64,000 nt of DNA from Desulfitobacterium metallireducens DSM 15288. GTDB lineage: Bacteria > Bacillota > Desulfitobacteriia > Desulfitobacteriales > Desulfitobacteriaceae. The stretch spans positions 868,001 to 932,000 of the forward strand of contig NZ_CP007032.1 of assembly GCF_000231405.2 (NCBI RefSeq), given 5' to 3'. Below, piece after piece: positions 1-8,372 of the stretch; position 1 is the first letter of the stretch; each line of letters starts with the position of its first letter. Below the pieces are notes generated by a model that saw only the letters and a list, made by a program, of their open reading frames with translations, ran no database searches and had not been told where the DNA came from. A program made the position numbers and the translations under genes.

Positions 1-1029
1 CCGGAAGTTAAGCATACACCAGACGGACAAAAGATGTTGGAACACTTTTTGACGGATATTTGCGGATGTAAAGGTGATTGGACGATGGGCTCCTTTATCG
101 ATACACAAGTTAAACAAATCCGTGAGAAGGTTGGAGATCGTCGTGTGCTTTGCGCTTTGAGCGGTGGAGTGGATTCTTCGGTAGCTGCCGTCCTCGTTCA
201 TAGGGCGATTGGGGATCAACTGACCTGTGTCTATGTCGATCATGGTTTTATGCGCAAAAATGAATCGGTTGAAGTGAAAAAGATTTTTACGGAGCAATTT
301 CATTTAAATCTCGTCTTTGTTGATGCTAGTGAGCGGTTTATGAGTAAGGTAGAAGGGATATCTGATCCTGAAACCAAACGTAAGAATATCGGAAACGAGT
401 TTATTCGCCTTTTCGAAGATGAAGCTCGCAAATTGGGCAAAATTGACTTCCTCGTTCAAGGAACGCTCTATCCTGATATCGTCGAAAGCGGTACAGATAC
501 CGCAGAGACCATTAAATCGCACCATAATGTCGGTGGACTTCCAGAGGATATGGAGTTCGATCTTATTGAACCTTTACGCATGCTATATAAGGATGAGGTT
601 AGGGAAGTCGGAGCAAAATTAGGAATTCCTGACGAAATTGTCAGCCGCCAACCGTTCCCAGGCCCGGGACTTGCGATCCGGATTTTAGGAGAGATAACTC
701 TGGAAAAATTAGATCTCTTGCGTGAAGCTGATGCCATTATTATCGACGAAGTACGAAAGGCAGGGCTTTATAAGGACATCTGGCAAACCTTCGGGGTTCT
801 ACCCTCGACCATCAAAAGCGTAGGCGTTATGGGTGATTCACGCACCTATGCATACCCGATTATCGTTCGTGCAGTAACCAGTGAAGATGCCATGACAGCC
901 GATTGGGCGAGACTGCCGTATGACTTGATGGAGAAGATCTCCACTCGTATTGTCAACGAAGTTAATGGGGTCAACCGTGTCGTCTATGACATCACCTCCA
1001 AACCCCCTGGCACGATTGAGTGGGAATAG
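1..1029 (+). CDS. guaA: GMP synthase (glutamine-hydrolysing), 3' part
   Basis: Converts XMP to GMP with ATP and glutamine, the last step of guanine nucleotide synthesis. The reading frame is open to the left edge, so the glutamine amidotransferase domain is cut off and only its last residues plus the whole ATP-pyrophosphatase and dimerisation domains are present. The PP-loop SGGVDSS is visible near codon 55, and the C-terminus [18 protein letters not shown] is the canonical GuaA ending. A strong terminator follows directly, so guaA ends its transcription unit. The purine operon further on (25.5-34.6 kb) makes the IMP that feeds this branch. Identification is secure; only the start is missing. 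Confidence 0.97.
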   Translation, partial: PEVKHTPDGQKMLEHFLTDICGCKGDWTMGSFIDTQVKQIREKVGDRRVLCALSGGVDSSVAAVLVHRAIGDQLTCVYVDHGFMRKNESVEVKKIFTEQFHLNLVFVDASERFMSKVEGISDPETKRKNIGNEFIRLFEDEARKLGKIDFLVQGTLYPDIVESGTDTAETIKSHHNVGGLPEDMEFDLIEPLRMLYKDEVREVGAKLGIPDEIVSRQPFPGPGLAIRILGEITLEKLDLLREADAIIIDEVRKAGLYKDIWQTFGVLPSTIKSVGVMGDSRTYAYPIIVRAVTSEDAMTADWARLPYDLMEKISTRIVNEVNGVNRVVYDITSKPPGTIEWE

Positions 1030-1056
1030 TCTGTGGCTCACCACTGAATAATGTAA

Positions 1057-1099
1057 CCAAGCATCCGACTTTAAAGTAGTCGGGTGCTTGGTTTTTTTA
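1057..1099 (+). terminator. Rho-independent terminator after guaA
   Basis: A perfect stem, CCAAGCATCCGACT with its complement around a short A/T loop, is followed by seven T residues. It lies 30 bases after the guaA stop. Confidence 0.92.
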
Positions 1100-1166
1100 G
1101 GCAATTATTTTAAAGAAATCTGCTCATATGCTGGATAACTAAAGATACAAGTATAGAAATAAATAA

Positions 1167-1216
1167 TTGACATATATTTTATTTATAACATATATTATTA
1201 TAAATAAAATATATGT
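1167..1216 (+). promoter_or_regulatory. Promoter overlapped by a perfect 19-bp inverted repeat
   Basis: A -35 TTGACA (1167-1172) and a -10 TATATT (1191-1196), 18 bases apart, stand before the MBL-PaaX-ABC genes. A perfect 19-bp inverted repeat (arms 1170-1188 and 1198-1216, 9-base spacer) starts inside the -35 box and covers the -10 and probable transcription start. This is the expected place for a repressor operator. The nearest candidate repressor is the PaaX-like gene in the same operon. A cruciform or mRNA hairpin role is possible because the arms are almost pure A/T. Confidence 0.65.
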
Positions 1217-1230
1217 TATGGGGTGATGTG

Positions 1231-2199
1231 ATGAGTTGGTTGTTAGAAATTGTGTTAACCTTAGGTGGCATAACCCTCACAATTAACCTCTTCTTGTTAG
1301 TGCGTTACTATAATGGAAAGAGGCATATAGTAGAAGCGAACAACTTATTAAAGATAAATAAATTAAGACTCCCTCAAGTTGAAAAGTTGGAGATTTTACC
1401 ATTAGTGGATTATGAAACAGATTCCCCCGAATTAAAGACAGAGGCTGGTTTATCATATCTTGTAAAAGCCGAGAATGAACAAATTTTATTTGATGTTGGC
1501 TATAACAAAAAGGCCGAAGACCTTTCACCCCTTTTGCAGAATGCTATTAGGCTAAATATTGATTTAAGTCAGATAGAGGCCCTAGCTATAAGCCATAACC
1601 ACGCTGATCACGTAGGAGGAATAAATTTTAAAGACAATAAAGTAGAATTAAGTAAAGGTACTTTAATAAATTTTCAAGAAAAACCCTTATTTGCTCCCAT
1701 TGAGTTGACATGTGAAACGACTCAATCAATAACTGTCACAGAACCAACTCTCCTAACTAAATCAATCGGCAGTACGGGGCCGATAAAAGTGCAACTTTTC
1801 ATGTTTGGCGAAACTAATGAGCAATCGTTATTGATTAATGTCAAAGATAAAGGAGTCGTTTTGATCTCCGGCTGCGGTCATCCACAAATCATAAACATGG
1901 TAAAGATTGCAGGAGAGATTACCGACAAGAAGATATATGGAGTTGTTGGTGGATTACATCTTTTCAAAGATAAACCAAATGGTGGAATATTAGCAAAGAT
2001 TTTTGGTAGCGATCGGCTGTTTAGCAGCAAACCCTCTCATACTGAACTCAAGCAGATCATAGTGGGACTTAAAGCCTTAGGGGTACAAAAGGTTTTCTTA
2101 TCACCCCATGACACGGATAAAGGAGCAATGCAACTTTTCGAGCAAGTATATGGCGATGATTTTAAACGAGTATTCGTGGGTCAAAAAATACAGTTTTAA
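1231..2199 (+). CDS. MBL-fold metallo-hydrolase with N-terminal membrane anchor
   Basis: The metallo-beta-lactamase fold binds two metals through H122-x-H124-x-D126-H127 (HNHADH), with further candidate ligands at SGCGH and in GGLHL. One hydrophobic segment at about residues 3-24 precedes the catalytic domain, so the protein is probably anchored with the domain on one face of the membrane. It resembles the dihydropterin/RFA-P-synthase-like branch of MBL proteins; the substrate cannot be read. An in-frame ATG at 1213 lies inside the inverted repeat, so the ATG at 1231, behind GGGGTGATGTG, is the better start. It is followed at 12 bases by the PaaX-like regulator, which suggests one operon. Confidence 0.8.
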   Translation: MSWLLEIVLTLGGITLTINLFLLVRYYNGKRHIVEANNLLKINKLRLPQVEKLEILPLVDYETDSPELKTEAGLSYLVKAENEQILFDVGYNKKAEDLSPLLQNAIRLNIDLSQIEALAISHNHADHVGGINFKDNKVELSKGTLINFQEKPLFAPIELTCETTQSITVTEPTLLTKSIGSTGPIKVQLFMFGETNEQSLLINVKDKGVVLISGCGHPQIINMVKIAGEITDKKIYGVVGGLHLFKDKPNGGILAKIFGSDRLFSSKPSHTELKQIIVGLKALGVQKVFLSPHDTDKGAMQLFEQVYGDDFKRVFVGQKIQF

Positions 2200-2210
2200 G
2201 GTGGAACCTT

Positions 2211-3047
2211 ATGAAGTTAACTATTCGAAAAAAAGACAGTGTAACAAGTATTCTCCTTTTCATTTTCAATATCTACTTTTTTCCCAAAGGACATAATAGC
2301 ATACGTTTAAAAAGTGTATTTAAAGTATTCGAGGCTTTTGAGAAAAATGAAACTGCCATTCGTATGGGTTTATCCAGAGCTGTTCAAAACCAGTTGGTTT
2401 CAAGGACAAAGGATCAGGGAGAAGTTATCTATCAACTAACAGAGATCGGGAAATCAATGATTTATAACTGGTGGGCTACCATAAAGGACTATCGAGCTAA
2501 GCTATCTCTGCAAAAACAACCTTGGGACAGGGTTTGGCATCTCGTCATATTTTCTTTCCCTAATGCTAAACAAAACGAAAGAGATGAACTCACGAAGTTC
2601 CTTCAGAGTTTAGGTTATGGCATTCTGAATAAAGGAGTTTGGATTTCTCCCTACGATTTTTCGAAAGAGATTTCTCAAAAAGTGGGTAGTCTTCAGATTA
2701 GCGAATATATCCATCTTCTATCGGCACAACCGGAAAAGGAGCAAAAAAGTTCTTCTATAGAAAGCAGTGTTTGGGAGATCTCTTTATTTCGCCAAAGGTA
2801 TGAAGCACTTATAATTAAGATAGATTTAGCCCAAGGCAAAGCCGAAAAACTAACTGCAGCTCAAACACTTCCCATTTTGCATGAATTAGGCTTGGAATTT
2901 ATGAAGGTCATTTCGGAAGACCCCCTGTTACCCTTAGAAATCTTAGGGAGTTGGCCAGCCATGGATTGTGTAAAGAAATTCATGACTTTGAGAGAAAGGC
3001 TGATTCCTATAGGGGAAGCGTTTATAGAAGAAATCCTAACCCAATAA
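2211..3047 (+). CDS. PaaX-family transcriptional regulator
   Basis: A 278-residue protein with the PaaX layout: an N-terminal winged helix (about residues 1-85, including the segment AIRMGLSRAVQNQLVSR) and the central WDRVWHLVIFSFP block, where the family has its ferredoxin-like domain. PaaX proteins are GntR-like repressors; in phenylacetate degradation the ligand is phenylacetyl-CoA. No phenylacetate genes are nearby, so the ligand here is unknown. It lies between an MBL hydrolase and an ABC exporter, and the 19-bp inverted repeat at the operon promoter is a plausible autoregulatory operator (inference). Confidence 0.8.
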   Translation: MKLTIRKKDSVTSILLFIFNIYFFPKGHNSIRLKSVFKVFEAFEKNETAIRMGLSRAVQNQLVSRTKDQGEVIYQLTEIGKSMIYNWWATIKDYRAKLSLQKQPWDRVWHLVIFSFPNAKQNERDELTKFLQSLGYGILNKGVWISPYDFSKEISQKVGSLQISEYIHLLSAQPEKEQKSSSIESSVWEISLFRQRYEALIIKIDLAQGKAEKLTAAQTLPILHELGLEFMKVISEDPLLPLEILGSWPAMDCVKKFMTLRERLIPIGEAFIEEILTQ

Positions 3048-3309
3048 GGTCACAAGGAGGAAACTAAATCGATTAGGTTAGTTAACATGAAAAATATTTT
3101 TTCTCCTACTCCTATTTGTTATTGCTTAAACGTTACGGAAGAAGAAATTCTTTACCATGTTGCTGAGGCATACAGATGATTTCTTTATAGGACTCGGAAG
3201 GATATTTATTCCAGGAAGACGAATGTATATAAGGCTAAAATTTACTAAAACGTTACCTCAACAGTATACAAGGTTAAGCGCTAGAAATAATTCGGAAGGG
3301 GTTGACAGT

Positions 3310-4038
3310 ATGATTGAACTGAAAAAGGTCACTAAGACTTTCAGTCCTCCTATCAAGGCAGTTGATAATATTGATCTCTCTGTAAGAAATGGGGAAATCT
3401 TCGGTTTTTTAGGACCTAACGGTGCAGGTAAGACGACAACAATCAAAATGCTTACAGGAATATTGGCCCCTGACAGCGGGAGTATAATTATAGATGGAGT
3501 AAATGCTATCGAAGATCCATTACAAGCCAAAAAACATTTTGGTTTTGTACCTGATAGTCCTAATATATTTCTAAGGCTAAAAGGAATAGAGTATCTCAAT
3601 TTTATAGCAGATATTTACGATGTTTCGTCTAAACAAAGAAAAGAACGAATAGAAATGTTGAGCGAGCGCTTTGAGATGGCCAAGGTTTTAGGGGACCGCA
3701 TCCAAAGTTATTCCCATGGTATGCGGCAAAAAATTATGATTATGGGAGTCCTCATTCATAATCCTTCCGTGTGGATCATGGATGAACCTATGACAGGACT
3801 CGATCCTAAGGCTTCCTTCACATTGAAGGAAATGATGCGGGAACATGCCAATAAGCAAAATACAGTTTTCTTTTCTACTCATGTCCTCGAAGTTGCCGAG
3901 AAAATATGTGACCGGGTTGCTGTCATTAATAAGGGCCAAGTCCTCTTTTGCGGAAAGTTAGAAGAGATGAAGGATCACTTTAGAGGCCAAGACGAGTCTT
4001 TAGAAAAAATGTTCTTGGAAATGATCGAAGATGAATAA
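3310..4038 (+). CDS. ABC transporter ATP-binding protein (ABC-2 exporter type)
   Basis: A 242-residue ATPase with Walker A GPNGAGKTTT, a signature variant SHGMRQ, Walker B VWIMDEP followed by the D-loop TGLD, and the switch histidine in STHVLE. The frame is open from 3157, but the upstream residues are not ABC-like and the ATG at 3310 has a good GGAAGGGG site, so that start was chosen. The next gene, encoding the permease, overlaps by 8 bases. Together they form a drug/peptide-type exporter of unknown substrate, possibly controlled by the PaaX-like regulator upstream. Positions 3048-3309 hold no convincing gene. Confidence 0.9.
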   Translation: MIELKKVTKTFSPPIKAVDNIDLSVRNGEIFGFLGPNGAGKTTTIKMLTGILAPDSGSIIIDGVNAIEDPLQAKKHFGFVPDSPNIFLRLKGIEYLNFIADIYDVSSKQRKERIEMLSERFEMAKVLGDRIQSYSHGMRQKIMIMGVLIHNPSVWIMDEPMTGLDPKASFTLKEMMREHANKQNTVFFSTHVLEVAEKICDRVAVINKGQVLFCGKLEEMKDHFRGQDESLEKMFLEMIEDE

Positions 4039-5674
4039 AAAAGTATTTATATTAGCAAAAACCTTAATGAAGAATTCCTTCAGTTTTCCAACAGACCAAA
4101 AGAAAAAGATTAGGCAAGCGCTGCTTACGGCCTTCGTGGTTCTCTGTTTTTTACCCATGGTTATGGGCCTGATTCAATTTGTAACGAAAATGTATGATGG
4201 GCTTGCTTTAGTGGGGGAACAAGGAGTTTTGTTAAGTCTAGGTATAGCCGTAAGTGCTTTTATCATTTTTTTCTTCGGTCTTTTATATACCATGAATACC
4301 TTCTATTTTTCCGAGGACATTGAAAATTTGCTCCCCTTGCCGGTTAAGTCATCACATATCTTAGGAGCGAAATTTATTGTGGTCACAATCTTTGAATACA
4401 TGACAGAAGCTGTCATTTTACTGCCGCTTTTAATTGTGTACGGGCTAAAAAGTGATCCGAACTTTTTATATTATCTCTACGGGTTGCTTATCTTTTTGAG
4501 CCTGCCTGTGCTGCCTATAGCCTTTGCCTCTGTTATCGTAATGGTTATCATGCGATTTACTAATCTTGCTAAAAATAAAGATGCTTTCCGGATAGTTAGT
4601 GCTATATTTGCTATATTTATTGGGGTTGGCGTAAATATCTTTACGCAGAGAATGGCATTCAGTCAGGGAATAGGTCAGCTTGGCAATAACTCGCTAGTGG
4701 CAACGACTTCGATTATTTTTCCGCCGGCAAAGCTAGGTGCACTAAGCCTTATCAATAGTGGAGCCCTCGGCGGACTGGGTTATATCTGCTTATTTTTAGC
4801 CCTATCCTTAATTGGGTTCAACCTTTTTTTGCTCCTGGGTAACTTGTTATACTATAAAGGAGTTACTGGTGTTTCTGTATCGTCATCACGTCGCAAATCT
4901 ATCACTGATCAGGAATTGAGCCGGCTAACAGTGCGTAACTCTATACTTAAATCCTACGTGTTAAAGGAATTACGGATTTTATTTCGAACTCCTGCCTATT
5001 TCATCAACTGTATTTTGGTCAATTTCATCTGGCCCGTATTTTTGATCCTATCAACGGTAATGAAGCCGAAAACCATGTCCGGACTTACACAGCTAAAAGG
5101 AATGCTGCAAAACCCAACCGTTGGAGGCACAGTTGTTGGGGTAGGATTTGGTATTATGCTTATGGCTGCTTCCATGAATGGCATAGCATCAACATCCATA
5201 TCCAGAGAAGGAGAGAGTATCTTATTCAACAAATATATCCCTGTCAGTTATAGGACACAAATATTGGCAAAAGTAATTACCGGAGTACTCATGGGGATAG
5301 TGGCAATGTTGACGATGTGTATTGCCGCAATATTTTTGTTGGAGATATCTTGGTATCTAATGGCTGTCATTTGTACCGTAAGTCTACTTGGAATAATTTT
5401 TGCTAACCTAGTTGGCGTTTTCATTGACCTTTTGAACCCTAAACTCCATTGGAGCGATGAACAAAGAGCTGTAAAACAAAACCTTAATCTATTATTTAGC
5501 CTTGTAATCTGCTTTTTATTTAGCGGTTTAAGCATTTGGTTATTGGTGAAGTTACATTTTACTATAAACCAGGCCGCAATCAGTTTGATTTCTTTCTACG
5601 TTCTTCTGAATGTATTGATTTACAGGGCCCTTATGAAGAAAGGCAGTGATCTGTTTAGTAAAGTTGAGTACTGA
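4031..5674 (+). CDS. ABC-2 type exporter permease, large two-module form
   Basis: A 547-residue polytopic membrane protein with about twelve hydrophobic segments in two halves split by a soluble stretch near residues 280-310. The sequence FYFSEDIENLLPLPVKSSHILGAKF matches the conserved early loop of the large ABC-2 permease family of Firmicutes, in which one protein carries both transmembrane modules. It overlaps the ATPase gene by 8 bases (translational coupling), so the pair should form the complete transporter. The substrate is not predictable. No terminator is obvious directly after the stop. Confidence 0.85.
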   Translation: MNKKVFILAKTLMKNSFSFPTDQKKKIRQALLTAFVVLCFLPMVMGLIQFVTKMYDGLALVGEQGVLLSLGIAVSAFIIFFFGLLYTMNTFYFSEDIENLLPLPVKSSHILGAKFIVVTIFEYMTEAVILLPLLIVYGLKSDPNFLYYLYGLLIFLSLPVLPIAFASVIVMVIMRFTNLAKNKDAFRIVSAIFAIFIGVGVNIFTQRMAFSQGIGQLGNNSLVATTSIIFPPAKLGALSLINSGALGGLGYICLFLALSLIGFNLFLLLGNLLYYKGVTGVSVSSSRRKSITDQELSRLTVRNSILKSYVLKELRILFRTPAYFINCILVNFIWPVFLILSTVMKPKTMSGLTQLKGMLQNPTVGGTVVGVGFGIMLMAASMNGIASTSISREGESILFNKYIPVSYRTQILAKVITGVLMGIVAMLTMCIAAIFLLEISWYLMAVICTVSLLGIIFANLVGVFIDLLNPKLHWSDEQRAVKQNLNLLFSLVICFLFSGLSIWLLVKLHFTINQAAISLISFYVLLNVLIYRALMKKGSDLFSKVEY

Positions 5675-5740
5675 TATTTTTGCTCGTAAAACTATGGGTT
5701 AGACATAAAAGGTAACCTTCAGATTCCCCCGCATAAAAAT

Positions 5741-5790
5741 CACCCTTTGCGTATAGCTAAGTGGATTGTATTGTAAACAATGAAAGGGTG
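5741..5790 (+). promoter_or_regulatory. Hairpin upstream of the Spo0E-like gene
   Basis: CACCCTTT (5741-5748) is complementary to AAAGGGTG (5783-5790). The right arm includes the only Shine-Dalgarno-like sequence before the GTG start at 5802, so pairing could limit translation; this is inference. Confidence 0.35.
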
Positions 5791-5801
5791 TCTGAGTTAC
5801 G

Positions 5802-5963
5802 GTGAAATGTCAAGTTGAACATTTATGCAAAGATATTGTAGAAGTGCATCAGGATCTTATCAAATTAGGTAAGTGTAAACCGACTACTGATCCAGAGATT
5901 GTAGAACTGAGCAAACGTTTTGATAGATTGCTCAATGAATATCTACGAATAGCGAAGCAATAA
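5802..5963 (+). CDS. Spo0E-like aspartyl-phosphate phosphatase (53 aa)
   Basis: A short gene (GTG start) encoding two predicted helices. The second helix carries DPEIVELSKRFDRLLNEY, which fits the Spo0E-family pattern in which a helix with LSQxLD docks on a response regulator such as Spo0A-P and removes its phosphate, delaying sporulation. Here the usual S-Q-x-L-D is S-K-R-F-D, so the glutamine is replaced by lysine and activity may differ. The gene stands alone between the ABC exporter and a terminator at 6031. Size, helix pattern and setting support the call; weak conservation of the motif limits confidence. Confidence 0.6.
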   Translation: MKCQVEHLCKDIVEVHQDLIKLGKCKPTTDPEIVELSKRFDRLLNEYLRIAKQ

Positions 5964-6030
5964 GAGTGCCCTCACCGAAAGGTGGGGATGGAACGATAAA
6001 GTAAGCATTATAGTAATATTGGCTAAAAAA

Positions 6031-6075
6031 TAGCACTTCGGGGATGATGCGGATACCTGAAGTGCTTTTTTGCGT
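6031..6075 (+). terminator. Rho-independent terminator after the Spo0E-like gene
   Basis: AGCACTTC pairs with GAAGTGCT around a loop holding a further short GG/CC pairing, followed by six T residues. A smaller hairpin (CTCACC GAAA GGTGGGG) lies just after the stop codon, near 5970-5988. Confidence 0.85.
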
Positions 6076-6122
6076 TGTGATAAACGCCAGATTTGACGAA
6101 ATATCCCATGCTACTCAGTTTA

Positions 6123-6158
6123 GACCCTTTTCTTCATCATTAGGAATAATGAGGGTCT
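6123..6158 (+). promoter_or_regulatory. Hairpin in the leader of the sigma-54 activator gene
   Basis: AGACCC and GGGTCT bracket an imperfect A/T-rich inner pairing, about 35 bases before the start codon. It has no T-run, so it is a structured leader or operator rather than a terminator. Function unknown. Confidence 0.35.
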
Positions 6159-6194
6159 GTTATATTCAAAATATCAATTAATGAGGTGTTTATG

Positions 6195-7946
6195 ATGAAG
6201 AATGGGATTAACGATGAAGAACGTAGCTTAAATATACTTGATTTAAATGATTTAAAGAGTAGCTCACAGCTCATGAAACAAATCTGTGATATGTTCGATG
6301 TAGCCTATAATGGAATCATAATCGTCGATGGGCAGTCCAAAGTTGTTTTAGTCAATCGCGTCGTTTCCGATATTGCGGGTGTTAATAAAGATGAACTTAT
6401 TGGCAAACCGATTACGCAGGTGTTTCCCAATTCATTGCTTCCGAGCGTTCTCAAATCGGGGAAAGCTTTATTCGGGATAAAGAATGTTCTTAACGGCATA
6501 CCGGTGGTAGCAAATTATACACCTTTCCTTGAAAATGGAGTTATTCAAAATGCGATTTGTATTTTTCAGGATTTGTCCAGTATCGAACATCTTTATGCTG
6601 AACTGGATTCGGTAAAAACGTTATTTAGAGAACTAAGTACTATCATTGACTCGTCTTATGATGGAATTTTTATCGCCGATGGTAATGGTGTTGCCCTCCG
6701 CGTAAACAGTGCGTATGAACGAATATCAGGAATCAACGCGAGCGAAATCGTGGGTAAATCAATGACGCAGTTAGTAGAAGAAGGATTTTACGATGAATCT
6801 GTTACGCTACAAGTTATTGAAACAGGGAAATCAGTCACTATTCCACAAACGATTAACCGAACAAATAAGCAGATCCTTGTAACGGGAAATCCAATATTCG
6901 ATGAGGAAGGACATTTATTTCGGGTCGTCACAAATGTTCGTGATATTACTGAACTTTACACTTTGGAAAATCAGTTAAAGAAAACAAAAGAACAAACGTT
7001 GAAATATGAGATAGAACTTAACCATTTACGCTCAATGCAGATCAAAGAGAACTCGATAGTTTATCGTAGTGAAGCTATGGAGCGAGTTATTCAACTTGCG
7101 GTAAAAGTAGCCGATGTGGATACGACGGTATTGATTACGGGAGAATCCGGGACAGGTAAAGAACTTATGGCAAAGTTAATCCATGACCGAGGAAAAGGGA
7201 GTAAGCGACCTTATATTAAAATTAACTGTGCGGCTATACCTGAGCAACTTCTTGAGTCAGAACTCTTTGGCTATGCTGGTGGAGCTTTTACTGGCGCCAA
7301 AAAAGAAGGAAAGCCCGGGCTATTTGAGTTGGCGAATACAGGGACCCTTTTTCTTGATGAAATAGGGGATATGCCATTGCTTTTGCAGGCTAAACTCTTA
7401 CGTGCTCTTCAGGAAAAAGAAATAGTCAGAGTGGGTGAAACAAAGCCGATTAGAATTGATGTGAAGATTATTACGGCCACGAACCGAGACCTTGACAAGA
7501 TGGTTAAAGAAGGTACCTTCCGCCAGGATCTCTTTTATCGCTTAAATGTCGTACCGATTCATGTCCCTCCGTTAAGGGAGCGTAAGGAAGATATTCCTTT
7601 GTTGGTTGAATTTTTCTTGAGTAAATTCAACAAGCGATTTAACTTTGAACATCATATTTCATCACCTGTAATCGATACACTTATGGGTTATTCTTGGCCA
7701 GGGAATGTACGTGAATTAGAAAATGTGATGGAACGCATGATGATTATATCTATAGAAGATGAACTTTCGGTCAATCTCCTTCCCGAAATAATTCAACGGC
7801 AGATTCCCTTGCCAAAGCGGGGAACGAAACTGAAAGATGCAGTAAAACAAACAGAGATTTATCTTATTGAAGAGGCGTTTAAAGAATATGGATCTTTACA
7901 AAAGGTGGCTGAGGTCTTAGGGGTAGATCGAACGACTATTTTCTGA
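6195..7946 (+). CDS. Sigma-54 dependent transcriptional activator (PAS-PAS-AAA+), cut by TGA inside the Fis helix
   Basis: An enhancer-binding protein with two PAS sensor domains (about residues 25-135 and 145-255), a linker coiled coil, and a sigma-54 interaction AAA+ domain with Walker A GESGTGKE, the GAFTGA loop that contacts sigma-54, Walker B GTLFLDEIGD and the arginine-finger region YRLNVVPIHVPPLRER. It ends with a Fis-type helix-turn-helix. The frame stops at TGA (7944-7946) directly after DRTTIF. Family members continue with arginine, and the next codons here read KARNYGIL then TAG (7971). A single CGA to TGA change would explain this. The recognition helix loses about nine residues, so DNA binding may be impaired. 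GAGGTG sits 6 bases before the ATG at 6195. The gene faces a sigma-54 promoter at 8225 and should control the permease-abfD-abfT operon. Confidence 0.9.
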   Translation: MKNGINDEERSLNILDLNDLKSSSQLMKQICDMFDVAYNGIIIVDGQSKVVLVNRVVSDIAGVNKDELIGKPITQVFPNSLLPSVLKSGKALFGIKNVLNGIPVVANYTPFLENGVIQNAICIFQDLSSIEHLYAELDSVKTLFRELSTIIDSSYDGIFIADGNGVALRVNSAYERISGINASEIVGKSMTQLVEEGFYDESVTLQVIETGKSVTIPQTINRTNKQILVTGNPIFDEEGHLFRVVTNVRDITELYTLENQLKKTKEQTLKYEIELNHLRSMQIKENSIVYRSEAMERVIQLAVKVADVDTTVLITGESGTGKELMAKLIHDRGKGSKRPYIKINCAAIPEQLLESELFGYAGGAFTGAKKEGKPGLFELANTGTLFLDEIGDMPLLLQAKLLRALQEKEIVRVGETKPIRIDVKIITATNRDLDKMVKEGTFRQDLFYRLNVVPIHVPPLRERKEDIPLLVEFFLSKFNKRFNFEHHISSPVIDTLMGYSWPGNVRELENVMERMMIISIEDELSVNLLPEIIQRQIPLPKRGTKLKDAVKQTEIYLIEEAFKEYGSLQKVAEVLGVDRTTIF

Positions 7947-7975
7947 AAAGCGAGAAATTACGGGATATTATAGCT

Positions 7976-8015
7976 TACTGTGCATTTTTGCAAAACGTTG
8001 CGAATGTGCACAGTA
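7976..8015. promoter_or_regulatory. Palindromic upstream activating site 1
   Basis: Perfect 9-bp arms TACTGTGCA (7976-7984) and TGCACAGTA (8007-8015) share a centre with an inner imperfect palindrome TTTGCAA/TTGCGAA. The centre lies about 230 bases upstream of the -24 element, a normal distance for an enhancer of a sigma-54 promoter. The likely binder is the activator encoded just upstream (inference). Confidence 0.6.
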
Positions 8016-8051
8016 TATTAACTTACTGGTTTTGGAGAATAACTCGGAATA

Positions 8052-8073
8052 ATTTGTGCATAATTACACAAAT
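8052..8073. promoter_or_regulatory. Palindromic upstream activating site 2
   Basis: Perfect 7-bp arms ATTTGTG and CACAAAT are separated by 8 bases. The left half includes TGTGCA, also present in both halves of the site at 7976-8015, so the two may be tandem sites for the same activator. Confidence 0.5.
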
Positions 8074-8074
8074 A

Positions 8075-8127
8075 AAGAAGTTAAAGGCGTGCTTATTTTA
8101 TTAGGAAAAGGCGCGATTTAACTTCTT
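8075..8127. other. Inverted repeat, 11-bp perfect arms
   Basis: AAGAAGTTAAA (8075-8085) pairs with TTTAACTTCTT (8117-8127) across 31 bases. It may end the activator transcript or be another protein site; there is no long T-run. Confidence 0.4.
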
Positions 8128-8224
8128 TTAACGTATTGGTTTCCTTGGGAAGTTGTACTGTAAGATGGCCTAAAGAATGGGGATATTTCAGCCTTGCATA
8201 ACATTTTGACGCTTTTTAGATTAT

Positions 8225-8240
8225 TGGCATGAAAAATGCA
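8225..8240 (+). promoter_or_regulatory. Sigma-54 (-24/-12) promoter
   Basis: TTGGCATGAAAAATGCA keeps the invariant GG (8226-8227) and GC (8238-8239) exactly 10 bases apart, as sigma-54 requires, and is close to the consensus TGGCAC-N5-TTGCA. It lies 133 bases upstream of the permease start, with palindromic sites upstream and an enhancer-binding protein gene next door. Confidence 0.85.
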
Positions 8241-8372
8241 ATATACAGAATACGAGACCCGGGTAATTGAAAAATTTAAAATATAAGGAGGTGGGGTAAA
8301 AAAATAAATCGTTTTTTAACTCAATGATTCCCTAAAACTGGAGATCCAAAATCGACTGAAGGAGAGTGCATC

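Noticed and set aside
5964-6072. c-di-GMP or other riboswitch after the Spo0E-like gene
   Set aside because: There is a small GAAA-loop hairpin and a terminator, but the conserved core sequences of known riboswitch classes are not present.
7944-7973. TGA in the sigma-54 activator as a selenocysteine codon
   Set aside because: The site is in a DNA-binding helix where the family has arginine, no SECIS-like hairpin follows at the right distance, and CGA to TGA is one base change.
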